Assembly (NCBI RefSeq): GCF_000090795.2
Contig: NW_003546525.1
Coordinates: 55,093-102,311 of the forward strand
Origin: Amphimedon queenslandica
Lineage: Eukaryota; Porifera; Demospongiae; Haplosclerida; Niphatidae
Reading direction: 5' to 3'
DNA: 47,219 bases
Position numbers and translations under genes: made by a program. A model generated the notes under the pieces. It ran no database searches and was not told where the DNA came from. It saw nothing but the letters and a program-made list of their open reading frames with translations. This document shows, one piece after another, positions 21,285 through 32,488 of this stretch; within the stretch, counting starts at the first letter, position 1, and each line of letters begins with the position of its first letter.

Positions 21285-24200
21285 ATGGCTGTCGAGGAAT
21301 TTAGGTTCAAGCTAGCAAAGGCTAAGGACTTGCCTCCATCTTGGTTCGAATTAGTTCTAGTGCCAAGAAAATTTCAAGAGCATATCATAGCTTTGAATGG
21401 CAATAGAAAACGTAAGCACATAAATAGTCAGATGACATCTTTTTCACAACTGAATTATTGTATTTATAATTATATAAAATTAATTATATTTATTATTGTT
21501 GTTATTTAGTTGAGCCATCTGCTCTCTCACTCATTGTCATTTTTCTGGAAAAGGCAGGATGCCTAGAAGGACAGGTAACATTTAGAAAAATCTATTTCTT
21601 CACTTTGTTTTCAGACCTTTTCTGAGGGGGCAGTGAAAATTTCCCCCGAGAGGAGAGATGTACTGATAGACTGTGCTCATTTTATGGCCGCTTCTCTTAA
21701 CTGGAACCTAGCAACACTGGAGAAAGGGTATGTGTACTTGTACTTATACAATGTACATGTATATTATATTAATAATGTAGAAAGAATATCTACAGGTACA
21801 TGTACATATACTTCAACTTCTATTAATGATGCAAATTTAATCATATTAAAATGTATAATCTCTTATATTTTTATACCTTTCTTTCTAGACTCCCTCCAGC
21901 TGCCATTTATTCATTAATGCTATCACTAAAGGACAAGTTTCATTTCCCTTCCTCTAATTCTCTCTCTGACGTCAGTCCTGGATCCGACCCTCCGCTTTGT
22001 CCTCTTCATGTTTCAGCGAACCTTTTATATCATCTCTGGATTGTTAGGTTTTGTTCAAATTGCGATCTACTGCCTCCTGCTCAGGGCTTGCTTTGGGAGG
22101 GTACATGTGCTCCATTGGAGACCATCAAACAATTGGTATGATTATTATAATCATGTATATTGTTGTATTATTATTATCATTATTAAACAATTGATATGAT
22201 TATTTTAACTACGTGCATGTATATATATATATTTTATATTTACATTTACTGTATTATTATTATTATTATTATAATGCAAGTAATAAGAAACATTACAAAT
22301 AAAATGGAAAAATGTAAGGAAACTTGTAACTATTTCTCTTAGAAGAGGAGTCATGATCACTTTATTTTTTTCACATTCAGCCATTTTGTTGCAGATATTT
22401 GTCATTTTAGTTTGTATGTACAAGTACAAATGTAATAAGCAATTCACATTATGTACAGCCATTAAAATTAATGTGCAGTAATAATAATAATAGAATCTAT
22501 TCTCTTCTCTTTTAATTTATTAATTTAATTTTATTAATTTTAAGATTACAAATCAAATGCAAAAAGCAAGAAAACTTGTAACTATCTCCTTATTCTCTTC
22601 TATTAGGTATTACCACTCGTTGATGACTCGGTTTCATTTCTTTTACAAGTTATTCCTCTTCATTTTGACTATCCGCTACCCTCCATTAGTATAACATTGG
22701 CCACATCACTCACTCCTGCCTCTGATCCACTGGTTGTAAATTTACCATCTCCTATTGAAGCTTTCCCTAGGGATAAGATTCATGCTCAAGTAAGTTGAAA
22801 ATATGGATAATTGTTAAGAAGAGCAAAGCAATACTTTAATGGTGATCAGGGTTTCCCACAAAGCATGCTACATGTGTATGTGTGCTAAACGGCATGCTTC
22901 ATGAGTTGACAAACTCTACAAAATCAAGCCAAAGTCCCTGTACTATAGTACATGGTCATCGGCCAAATTTCGCCAAAAATATTAAGTTGAGAATTCTACA
23001 TTTTTATAATTTTTCCTGACGCATATACACATTTTTATGTTGTGTAGAAAGTTTGAGTTGATTCAAATCAAAATTGGATTTTTTACAAATTTTTTAAGCT
23101 GCTCCAAAATCAAGCCAAAGTCCCTGTACTATAGTACAGGGTCATTGGCCAAATTTCACCAAAAATGACAAGGAGAGAATTTTACATTTTTATAATTTTT
23201 TCTGATACATATACATGTTCTTATGTTGTGTAGAAAGTTTGAGTTGATTCCGATCGAAATTAAATTTTTTACAATTTTTTAAAATTTGCTCCAAAATGGG
23301 GCCAAAGTCCCTGTACTATAGTACAGGGTCATCGGCCAAATTTCACCAAAAATGACTAGGAGAGAATTTTACATTTTAATAATTTTTTCAGATGCATATA
23401 CATGTTCTTATGTTGTGTAGAAAGTTTGAGCTGATTCTGATCAAAATTGGATTTGTTACAATTTTTTAAAGTTGCTCCAAAATTGGACCAAGATCCCTGT
23501 ACTACACAGTACACAGTCTTTGGTCAAACTTTACCAAAAATGAAAAGTTGAGAATTCTCCATTTTTATAAGTTTGCACATGTTCATGTACACTGTAGTAC
23601 TTAAATTTTTTTTACTCTATTACATTGATCTCCATATCTGTCAATATTTTGATGATGTGTTTATGATTCATTGTATTTATTTGTATTTTTAGATCTTTTT
23701 TGATGTTGGGCAAGTACTATTTGCACAAGAGAATTACTCCAAATCCCTTGAATGCTTTCAATCCTGTCAGGAGCTACTACAGTCCATTTCTTCCTCATCT
23801 TCTCCTTATCCTTCGGTGGACACTGACCAGTTGAGAGGCTACGTCTCCGCTTGCTCTTCGTTTGACGTGGGTTGGGTCGATGGGGCGGAGTCAGAGGAGG
23901 AGAGACAGGACGAGAGAGTGGGTGTGGTTGTGATGTGTGAAAATTTGAGGAAGTCGCCAGAAACAGGACTGGTTAGTAATGTGTCCTTGCAACCATTTTA
24001 CAATGTACTGTACATGTATGAATGAAACAGTTACAAATACATCAATGAATTAATTATTATTATTATCATTATTTTTTTAAATTATATTTATCACTATTAT
24101 GGAAGATTTTACAACTATTTTAAAACTATTTTTTAAGATTTTAAAACTATGTAAAACTTTAATTGTATTTTTGAAGCTACATCTAAATGTACTATCGATG

Positions 24201-24747
24201 TCCTCTTTTTCTTCTTTCTCTCTCTCTCTCTCTTGCTATCATTAGTTGGAACTGCCACTAGTTTTTAACTCAATATCTAAGCTATCCGAAGCATATAGAA
24301 CATGTTTAAGCCTCGAAGTATCCGATTGGTCGGAACTGGTTGCCATGGAGCCTTCATCAAGCAAGAGATCTCGTCTTGTTGAAGAGGAAGAGTTTCCTAA
24401 TATATCGGTTTCCACCCAGTTCAACCTGTGGAATTTAGTGTGGTCAGTTATTGAGGGAAAAGGGCTGCAGCCTATTGCTTTGAAGAACTTGACTTCATCT
24501 CAGATTGAGGAGAGAGAATTGACAGGAGCTTTACTTAATGTGAGCTGCCACCTACAGTACATGCACCTGATATCCTTTACATGTTTGTAACTGCATCTAG
24601 TAGCAATTAATGCCTCATGACTATAATGTACTAATAATGTGAACCATGCTCAGTAGAGAATTCTCAATTTTTATAATTTTTATGTATGTACATGTACATG
24701 TACATGTTCTTACATTACGTACACAGTACTGTACATGTACATGTATG

Positions 24748-24800
<53 letters not shown>

Positions 24801-27800
24801 TCATTATTATTATTAGGTGATTGAGAGGGTCTTGAAGGACATTGAAGGCTCCTCCATTGATCATGAATTAGCTTATCAGAGGCTTAGCCTATTGACTAGT
24901 AGCATCAATGTTGATAGCGAAGACACTTGGAGGAAATACGAGAGAATCAATAGACTGCTCTTTAAGAATGAGGTTAGTCAGGAAGGAGAGATTTATTTTG
25001 GAGAAAATAAATTACTAAATACTTATAGTTTATATTTGGCAAAATTATGGCCATGTACTATTAAGCAGGTTTAGAAATGCAATTTAATAAAAATAAATGT
25101 TTTAATTTATGGTTTAAAATTGCAGGTGGCTCTCAAATTGCTTAAATTTAGTATTTCCTCAAAAATTGTAAGGGAAAGTATTTGACAATTATGTTCTTTA
25201 TTATTCAGGTTCCTTGCCCTTGTGTTGCTAGTGTGAAGTTGTCTCCTTCTCTTCTCTCTTCATCCTCTGATTCTGATCCTCTCAGTGGACTCATTCCCAT
25301 TCTCCTGTCCTCAGACCCAAACCAAATGCTTGAGGATATGAAGACTCTATTTGAGAAAGTACCGGAATCAGAACATGTCAACATAGCAAAATCAGTTAGT
25401 TATAAATATACAGTACATGTACATGTACATGCATGAAATAGTAATACATGTACATGTACATGTAAAACGTATTCATTTTAAAATTAAATTATTTTTTGTT
25501 TTATTAGTTGAGAGGTGGAGATAGGGACTACGTTACTGCTGATCAAGTCATGAGTAATTCATTAGTAGCAGCTCAGTACAATATGTTAATGCAAAAGGCA
25601 GAGTCTTGTCTTAATGAAAGAGTGAGTAATGGAATCATACTGATATACTAGTAATAGCCATTGTTTGTGTCATATCATCTCATTCATGTTAATACCATTG
25701 TACAGTACTGTGTGTGTTAGTGCATGTATTTTGAAGTTTTAGGTTACATAAGTTTTATTATCTACACATTGTTTTCTTTAGCTGATGCATGTACAGTACA
25801 TGTACATGTACTTTTTCTCTCTCTTAGAATTTTTCTCTGGCTAATGAGTTCTATTCCTCTGCTGCTCAGTTCCTTACACACAACTCTTCCATTCCCAGTC
25901 CACTTCGGCATAGACTCATTCCCATACTCATGGAGACCAGTCTCAGAATGAGAATAATATCAGCCTCAAACTCACTTCGGAGCCTCTCCAATAAACAGTG
26001 AGTGGATGGCTCAATGTCTGTCAGAAAATCTAATAAATGGAGAATTCTCCAGGTTGTTGTAATAAAATACAATGTACTGTAGTACAGGAACTTTGGTATG
26101 AATTTTAGTAATTTTAAATGAATTTTAATGAATTTTAGTTCCATTGTCACGAAATCTGTGACAAGCAAAAACCCATTGGTTTCATTGTCACAAAATCCGT
26201 GACAAGCAAAAACCCATTAGTTCCATTGTCACGAAATCCGTGACAAGCAAAAACCCATTGGTTCCATTGTCACGAAATCCGTGACAAGCAAAAACCCATT
26301 AGTTCCATTGTCACGAAATCCGTGACAAGCAAAAACCCATTGGTTCCATTGTCACGAAATCCGTGACAAGCAAAAACCCATTGGTTCCATTGTCATGAAA
26401 TCTGTGACAGGCAAAAACCCATTTGTTTCATTTTTACAATCATGATAGCATTATTTAAATTTGTCTGGTGGATGTAAAAAATGTTACTTTTCATCTCTTT
26501 TGTCACATTCAAGTGTCATGCAAGCTCATTATTATTTTTTTCTCTAGAGCTTGTGAAAAATACTCGGCACTGATTGATGAGGCAAAGAGCCACTACAGCA
26601 ACAATACCAGTAAATATTGATGTAAACTATTGTATTATTAGTCCTTTTAACTGCATCTTGCTATTTCTTTATCTTTCTCTCTCTCCCTCTTTCTCTCCCT
26701 CTCTCTCTCTCCCCCCTCTCTTTCTACTCTCTCTCCTCTTCTCTGCTGTTATTAAAGATCCCAATAGAGATCTCTGTATTACAACATTAAGTGGTGTTTT
26801 CCTCCTAAACCTCCAGCAGTATAGCTTCCTCATTCGTTCTGATCACATTAACCTTCACGAGAGAGTCAGTCAAATCATTAATGCATTTATAAGTGTTCTT
26901 TAATGTACAATTATAAGTACAATGTACATGTATATATGCATGCACTTTACGTTACATGTATGATTGTACACATAATTTCTCTCCATTCATTGTATACTTG
27001 CTACTGTGCTTATCATTTTTCAATTTGTCTTTTTCTATTTTTTGGGTGTTTCCTCTTGTTTAGATTTGTCCCAAGTTAGCTGCAGCTGCTCGGTCCATTC
27101 AAGAAGGCCAGGACCTGAGGAGGTGCACCAGAGAATTATTTGAAACCAGTCAGTTTGAGATAAACTATAGTATTCACAATATGCATTTGTATTAGTTATT
27201 ATGATTATGTGCAAATTTAGTACTTAAAACTACTCATACTGTTTTGCTACATGTAAGTGTAAAAAGTTAAGATAAAATAGCTTCAGTACATGTATATGTA
27301 TACTTGCTCTTTTTAATATATGATTTCTGTACTTATTCTTCACTGTATGTGTACATGTATATTATTATGATAGCTCTTTATGTACAATGTAGTTTCTAGT
27401 GTCTTTACAACTCCTGGTGGTAGAGGAGGAGGAGGAGATGAGAAACAACAGTTGCAAAGGTTCGTGCTAATTTGCATATACTGTATAATGGAATGATGTT
27501 TGTATTACATGTAGGAAGTATCTTGAAGTGATCACAAACAATTTACAAGTAATTTATTTTTTAATAGTTTTTAAAAAACGTGTACATTTCTCTCTCTTTT
27601 TGTCCCTCTCTCTCTCTCTCTCTTCACAGGATCTTGTGTCTCTTTCATATCTAATGGCTGCTCTAGCCAGACTGTGGAACATTGTTAAGGTATCATGAAC
27701 CTCCTCATTTTGATTATTTAAAGAGTGTCATCAATACATGTATAGAAACCAGAGTTTGACATCACAATTGAATACACAGGATACTGGCCAACAGCCATAG

Positions 27801-30140
27801 GACAGTGAGTAAATTAGTACGTACGCGTGTATGACATAATTGACATTACAAGTTTACTAAATGTTTGTATGTACATGTACATGTGTATTTATAGTAGTAA
27901 AAGAGTTTTTTGAGGACATGTATGTTTCACATTAATCAAAATTAACATTCATTCATTTTTAAAAATTGCCAAAATTTAGCTCTTCCTAAATTACAGTATC
28001 TTTTTTCTTCTTCTTTTCTCTCACATTCTCCTCTCCATCCCACAGCACTAATAGTATCAATGTTGATGCTGTGTTGAGACTGTTGGAGGGTCTTGTCTCC
28101 TACTCCCTTCGTCTGCTTCCCTCATACTCTTCGTGGCTCATCATTCAGGGAGACATCTTTTTAAGTAAATACAAAAATGTATTATTGCATATCTCCAAAT
28201 TTTTTTCAGTCAAAAATTTTATCAAAATCTTAATGTCTTGTTAATATTATTTTTTGGCAATAATTTTTTCGCATTTCTGCTTGTTACTCACGTGCAAAGA
28301 AAAACTCCTAACAAATTTAACAAATATTTTGACTGACTAAAATTTGGAGTGATGCAGTATAAAAATAATTATTGTTATCACTTAGCTGTGATGACATTGG
28401 ATGTAGAGGCTAAATAAGAATAATCTTATAAAATATTTTTTATTAGCCACAGGCGATTATAACAATGCAATCAAGTGTTACTTGGAAGCTGGGGCACAAG
28501 AATCGGATTATTTTGATGTTGAAGTACCAGAATCAGTCTGGAACAAACAGGTATATCTTTTAAAGTATTAGAAATTAATATATGCTTTATCCTTTCATTA
28601 CACCATTTTAATAAATTATTCAATTTCTGATAAATACCCTATACCATGGCCCATGGTTTTTTCAGAAAATGGTTCTGAAATGACCCCCCAAAATTTTATT
28701 ACATTTTCTGATACATATTGATGTCCTTATGCTATGTAGAAAGTTTGAGTTGATTCCGAGTTTAAATTTTCAAGTTACAGTCATTTAAAGAAATGGGCCG
28801 ATTTTTAAAAAATACCCAAGGCTATAGCCTTGGGTATGGTTTTTTCAAAAAATGGCTCCGAAATCACCCTAAATTTTTATTACATTTTCTGATACATATT
28901 AATGTCCTTATGCTATGTAGAAAGTTTGAGTTGATTCCGACTTAATTTTTTCAAGTTATGGCCATTTAAAAAAATCAGCCATTTTTCAAAAAATTCCCTG
29001 TACTATAGCCCATGGTTTTTTCAAAAAATGGCTCCGAAATCACCCTAAATTTTTATTACATTTTCTGATACATATTGATGTCCTTATGCTATGTAGAAAG
29101 TTTGAGCTTATTCCGACTTCAAATTTTTGAGTTATGGCCATTTAAAAAGTAAACCAATTTCTAAAAAATGGTATGTACTACATGTATAATTATCAGAGTT
29201 ATAGAATGTTTTATTTTGCAGGTTTACAATAGGCTCATAGTCTGCTGCTTAAAACTAAATTATCAAAGCCACGTGAGTATCATGAAGAATGAATGAGAGC
29301 CCAGGATTTAATATAAATATCTTTTGTTTTTTATAATCCAGGCTTTAATATTTTGTCAATTTTTTGATCCTCCTAACTACTCCTTCACTTTCTCGCTATT
29401 AAAAGAGAATATCCAGTAAGGGCCACTAAATAGAGAGAAGTGTGTCAGAGCACTCTTGCTATGTACAGCTTTATTTTATGGAGCTTGCAGCTGAAGCTTT
29501 AAAATGGAAATGAAATATTAACAGTATTTTCTTTTATTTAGGCAGTTACTAGAAGACATGTTTGAGTATCTCTGGGACATGTCAATAATTGAATATCTCA
29601 TTTGTATCCTATTTGCAACCACTTGCATGGAAAAACTCTGCAATTTACAAAACGTAATTTTTCCCTTAACATTTTCTTGATAGACTCACTTGGTAAAGTT
29701 GGAGATACAATAAAGCAAAGAGCAGCTGTAAGTATGCATGGATATACTGTACATGTACATACACATTACATGTACATGTACATGTATTTATTGAGGTACT
29801 GCAGTACATGTTGCATGTACATATTGAGATTTCGCGAAAATTATACTCTTCAGTGTTGCATGCTCGACCATTAGAATTAGCATTATTACTTGGAAATAAT
29901 TACTACTTGCAATCATAGGAACAAAAATCTTTAATGGGAAGTTGTACTTCACACAGTTGTCCTTTTCTTCTACTAATGCATCTCATTTAATCTCTTTCTC
30001 TAATTTATCAGGTCCAAATTTCAAGCCAGTCTGAGCTTAACACAAATAACCATAAAGAAATACTCTGTCAAACTAGGACTATTCGCAAGAGAACATTCCT
30101 TAGGATTTTCTATCAAAGCATCAATAATATGTCACAATAA
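21285..30140 (+). CDS. INTS8: Integrator complex subunit 8
   Basis: Subunit of the nuclear Integrator complex, which processes snRNA 3' ends and attenuates transcription; INTS8 helps recruit the PP2A module. About 25 short exons; the first are 21285-21411, 21510-21574, 21615-21727, 21889-22135, 22607-22789, the last 30012-30140. The start has LPPSWFELVLVPRKFQEHI, like the human CWFEFLLEESLLEKHL. The strongest match is near the end: SSWLIIQGDIFLATGDYN, ESDYFDVEVPESVW, VYNRLIVCCLKLNYQSHALI, then FEYLWDMSIIEYLIY, TIKQRAAV and the final RTIRKRTFLRIFYQSINNM, in the human order. The middle (LSYLMAALARLWNIVK and others) is alpha-helical and more divergent, and some middle boundaries are less certain. 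Introns carry several repeat arrays. The stop is TAA at 30138-30140. Confidence 0.92.
22849..22912. repeat. Short dispersed repeat next to a 187-bp array
   Basis: GGGTTTCCCACAAAGCATGC ... GGCATGCTTCATGAGTTGAC. It reappears at 44038-44300, again beside a 187-bp repeat array. The AAGCATGCT/GGCATGCTT pair makes it partly palindromic. Confidence 0.75.
22925..23570 (+). repeat. ~187-bp tandem repeat array in INTS8 intron 5
   Basis: Four successive palindromes CCCTGTACTATAGTACAGGG (or near) start at 22936, 23122, 23308 and 23495: spacing 186, 186 and 187. Each unit also has CCAAATTTC.CCAAAAAT, GAGAATT.TACATTTTTATAA, ATGTTGTGTAGAAAGTTTGAG and a T-rich tail in fixed order. No frame is conserved between units. 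Confidence 0.93.
24745..24797. repeat. (ATT)n microsatellite in INTS8 intron
   Basis: Long run of ATT units just upstream of the acceptor at about 24816, preceded by a TACATGTACATGTA run. Confidence 0.95.
26141..26428. repeat. 41-bp tandem repeat, seven units, in INTS8 intron
   Basis: Units begin at 26141, 26182, 26223, 26264, 26305, 26346 and 26387. Each contains a short inverted repeat, GTCACG-AAATC-CGTGAC, then AAGCAAAAACCCATT. From unit to unit the linker mostly alternates TTGG / TTAG, hinting at an 82-bp higher-order unit. The flanking units are the most diverged. Confidence 0.97.
26665..26745. repeat. (CT)n-rich tract in INTS8 intron
   Basis: Pyrimidine tract (TCTCTCTCCCTC...) between splice sites; translation gives only a low-complexity Ser/Leu/Pro frame. 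Confidence 0.9.
28635..29180 (+). repeat. Variant 187-bp repeat array in INTS8 intron
   Basis: Three to four units of a sister subfamily sharing TCTGATACATATTGATGTCC and TGTAGAAAGTTTGAG with the main family. Their palindromes differ in sequence: ACCATGGCCCATGGT near 28642, a 26-bp perfect palindrome at 28812-28837 (centre GGCTATAGCC), and an imperfect CCCTGTACTATAGCCCATGG near 28996. Confidence 0.88.
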
Positions 30141-30478
30141 AATTTCACACATGCATGTACATAAGCTATGAGTAGTTGAATGGTTTTTTCTGATTGAAGT
30201 GAGCCTTAATTTCATCAAAATGTCTGTAAAGAATGTAACTTGGCTGACATTAGTACTTCGTGCTAGTACATATGTTTAAATACTGCAAGTGGTCATAATG
30301 TTGTATACCATTTGGACCTTATTTGATGCAAGATTTGACATGATTGTTCTTATTTAAAGTGCTACAACAAATAATAGGAACTGTTAACTAATAATAAACT
30401 AAATGACAAAATAATAATAACGTGCTACCTAAATCTACCAACAGTCTACTACATAACTAAAAGCTGCAGTATTTGTCT
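30141..30478. other. Spacer between INTS8 and receptor-like gene 2 (convergent)
   Basis: AT-rich 3' flank of both genes. I see no gene or repeat in it. Confidence 0.4.
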
Positions 30479-31756
30479 CTACTTGACATATATCTCATAG
30501 TATCCAACAGGAACATCTTCATTGCCAGTTCCTTGATCTCCACACACCCTCAGCTCAATATAATCAGTAGTGGTAGTGCTACCATAGTCTCTGTGAAACC
30601 ATGGGATACCAGGAGCTGAACAACAAGGAACTTCAATTGGCCCACAACCTTGACCATCCCAGAGTGGATCAGATGTGTAGAGAATATTTCTAGCATCATT
30701 ATTTTCTGCGTGATTACCTGATTCACAAAAGTAATGACTAAAGGATGATTGATTGCCGTTAGTGCAATGACAGGTAGCACCATTTTCAGTACCAGTGTCA
30801 GTGGATCCAGAAGCAAAGGTCCATACATGTTGACGAGATGATCCCCTAGTGATACTAACACCATCAACATAAGAACCATTAATATCTTGAGATATGACAC
30901 TATGTAGAAGCCTAGATCTTTTCCTCATTGCATCTGTTGTTCCATACTGATATCCCACTACTCTACCACATATTTGAGAATATCTACTACCATTAGATGG
31001 AAACTGAACTGAAGCACAGCTACGACTGCTTGTTGCTGGCCTACCACAAGCTCTAACTCCTCCTGACTGGTACAGTCTAAACCCAGAAGGGCAGTTCACT
31101 GTAGGGTCATTCATATCCAGATATGCTAGTCTTGTCCATCCTCCTTCATTGCATAGTACTGAGTCCCCCATGTTACAGTAAGCATAGTAGTACGTAGTCC
31201 CATTTGATGACTTCAATAGATATACACCTGATGAACTGTTGTGTTGTCTGAGCTTCACTTCTTCACATGAGGCAGGAAGGGGGTTTAATGCTAAAATCAG
31301 GAGCTCTTTTAGCACTAGTTGTATATCACCAACTACTGCAGCAATAGATGTACTGGTATTAGTGTGATCAGAGAGAGCGTTAGTGATATTGATAAGCTTT
31401 GTAACCGATTCACTCGTTATTCCAATAACTTGCTGACATATCGTTGCATTGCTTGTATCATTAGATGCATATTGATCTAAAATCTGCAGCAGACTTTGTG
31501 ATAGGATCTCCATTGATTGGCTGGTTTCGTGGCTGCCTTTAGAAGCATGTATCAAGTATCCTTCCATGCATAGTACAGCCACTATTGACAGTAATATTAT
31601 ACACAGTAGCGCTATAATGAATGGAATAATGATGATGAGAATTGGCTTTCCTTTCAATGCTCTTTTAGTGGTAGTTGTATGTTGGGCTTGGTCCAGTGTT
31701 TCATAGAAAGGAGAGACTTCTGGTGGCCCTTGCGCTTCATAATTTATGTTATTCAT
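30479..31756 (-). CDS. Type II membrane protein with fibrinogen-like ectodomain, copy 2
   Basis: Single exon. The frame opens with Met at 31765, but the second Met (31756, MNNINYEAQ) aligns with MDNVNY of the paralogues and is preferred, giving 425 aa. The cytoplasmic part has NINY and, 15 residues on, PFYETLDQ. The transmembrane segment PILIIIIPFIIALLCIILLS runs on to about residue 65. The stalk is Asn/Thr/Ser-rich with many N-glycosylation sequons (NDTSN, NATI, NHT-like). The ectodomain has GGWTRLAYLDM, RACGRPATSSRSCASV, RYSQICGRVVGYQYGT, YVDGVSITRGSSRQHVW, a CHC pair, HYFCESGNH, DPLWDGQGCGP, then PCCSAPGIPWFHRDYG and YYEIYVK. From ...YVDGVSITRG to the end it is close to copy 3. Confidence 0.9.
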   Translation of the reverse strand: MNNINYEAQGPPEVSPFYETLDQAQHTTTTKRALKGKPILIIIIPFIIALLCIILLSIVAVLCMEGYLIHASKGSHETSQSMEILSQSLLQILDQYASNDTSNATICQQVIGITSESVTKLINITNALSDHTNTSTSIAAVVGDIQLVLKELLILALNPLPASCEEVKLRQHNSSSGVYLLKSSNGTTYYYAYCNMGDSVLCNEGGWTRLAYLDMNDPTVNCPSGFRLYQSGGVRACGRPATSSRSCASVQFPSNGSRYSQICGRVVGYQYGTTDAMRKRSRLLHSVISQDINGSYVDGVSITRGSSRQHVWTFASGSTDTGTENGATCHCTNGNQSSFSHYFCESGNHAENNDARNILYTSDPLWDGQGCGPIEVPCCSAPGIPWFHRDYGSTTTTDYIELRVCGDQGTGNEDVPVGYYEIYVK

Positions 31757-31805
31757 TGTAATCATCAGTAGTGCAGTATGTAAATTTAAAGATGGTGACT
31801 CTTTC

Positions 31806-31976
31806 CTTTATATACTGTCACTTTAAAAGCCATACATTTAGTTATAACTAAACTATTCTTATTAGTAAATAAACTAGTTGTTTTTTGCTCTGTTGTCTTA
31901 GCTTGTTATTGTCACTTAAAAATTGAAGACTAGTAGTGAAGTAAAGCTTTTGCACTCATTATCACATTCTGCTTTG
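31806..31976 (-). promoter_or_regulatory. TATA box and conserved upstream block of receptor-like gene 2
   Basis: TATATAAAG on the minus strand at 31814-31806, about 50 bp before the start codon. A block at about 31906-31976 (plus-strand reading TTATTGTCACTTAAAAATTG, then AAGTAAAGCTTTTGC) is closely matched at 33912-33970 upstream of gene 3. Confidence 0.7.
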
Positions 31977-32488
31977 TTGTTTTGGACCATTGTCTGTTTC
32001 CTCTTCCCAAATTAGACAGTCAACATATGAACTATGTACATTCATGGTTAGATACATAAGTCCAATGAATAATAATTTTCATAATGTTCAGATTGTTGCA
32101 ATTAATTTTGTTGCAAGCTGCATGCACACAATTATGTTTGTGTAAGCATTTGAGACATTGTAGGGAACCATGCACTCTGGCTTTGCCAGCAAGTTTCAAA
32201 TAGCTGTAAGTCTCCTCCAATTAGCTCTCTATATTTGTACCCATAACCCATGTATGCTTAATCGCAGTCAATGTCCAACTTGTCAATTGTGTGGGCAATC
32301 TGGCCTTTTAAAATTAATCCTGCATTGAATTTTATGTTGACTGTATAAACCTTCCTTTACTCTCATGGCACATTTGCCCATACATGTGTTGTGTAACGGT
32401 TTTATTTTTAATTGACAAAAAGTTTTTAAAAAGTAATATCTAAAATCTAATCTAATGTTAATGCTAAAGATCTGCATAGTATTTGTCT
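31977..32488. other. Spacer between receptor-like genes 2 and 3
   Basis: Contains the distal upstream region of gene 2 and the 3' flank of gene 3. I see no gene or recognisable repeat. Confidence 0.4.

Noticed and set aside
22205..22462. Small minus-strand frame in an INTS8 intron
   Set aside because: Low-complexity and repeat-derived (Asn runs from ATT units); no signal for a gene.
26141..26428. CRISPR-like array of regularly spaced direct repeats
   Set aside because: The 41-bp units are directly tandem with no unique spacers, lie in an intron of an animal gene, and have no cas genes nearby.
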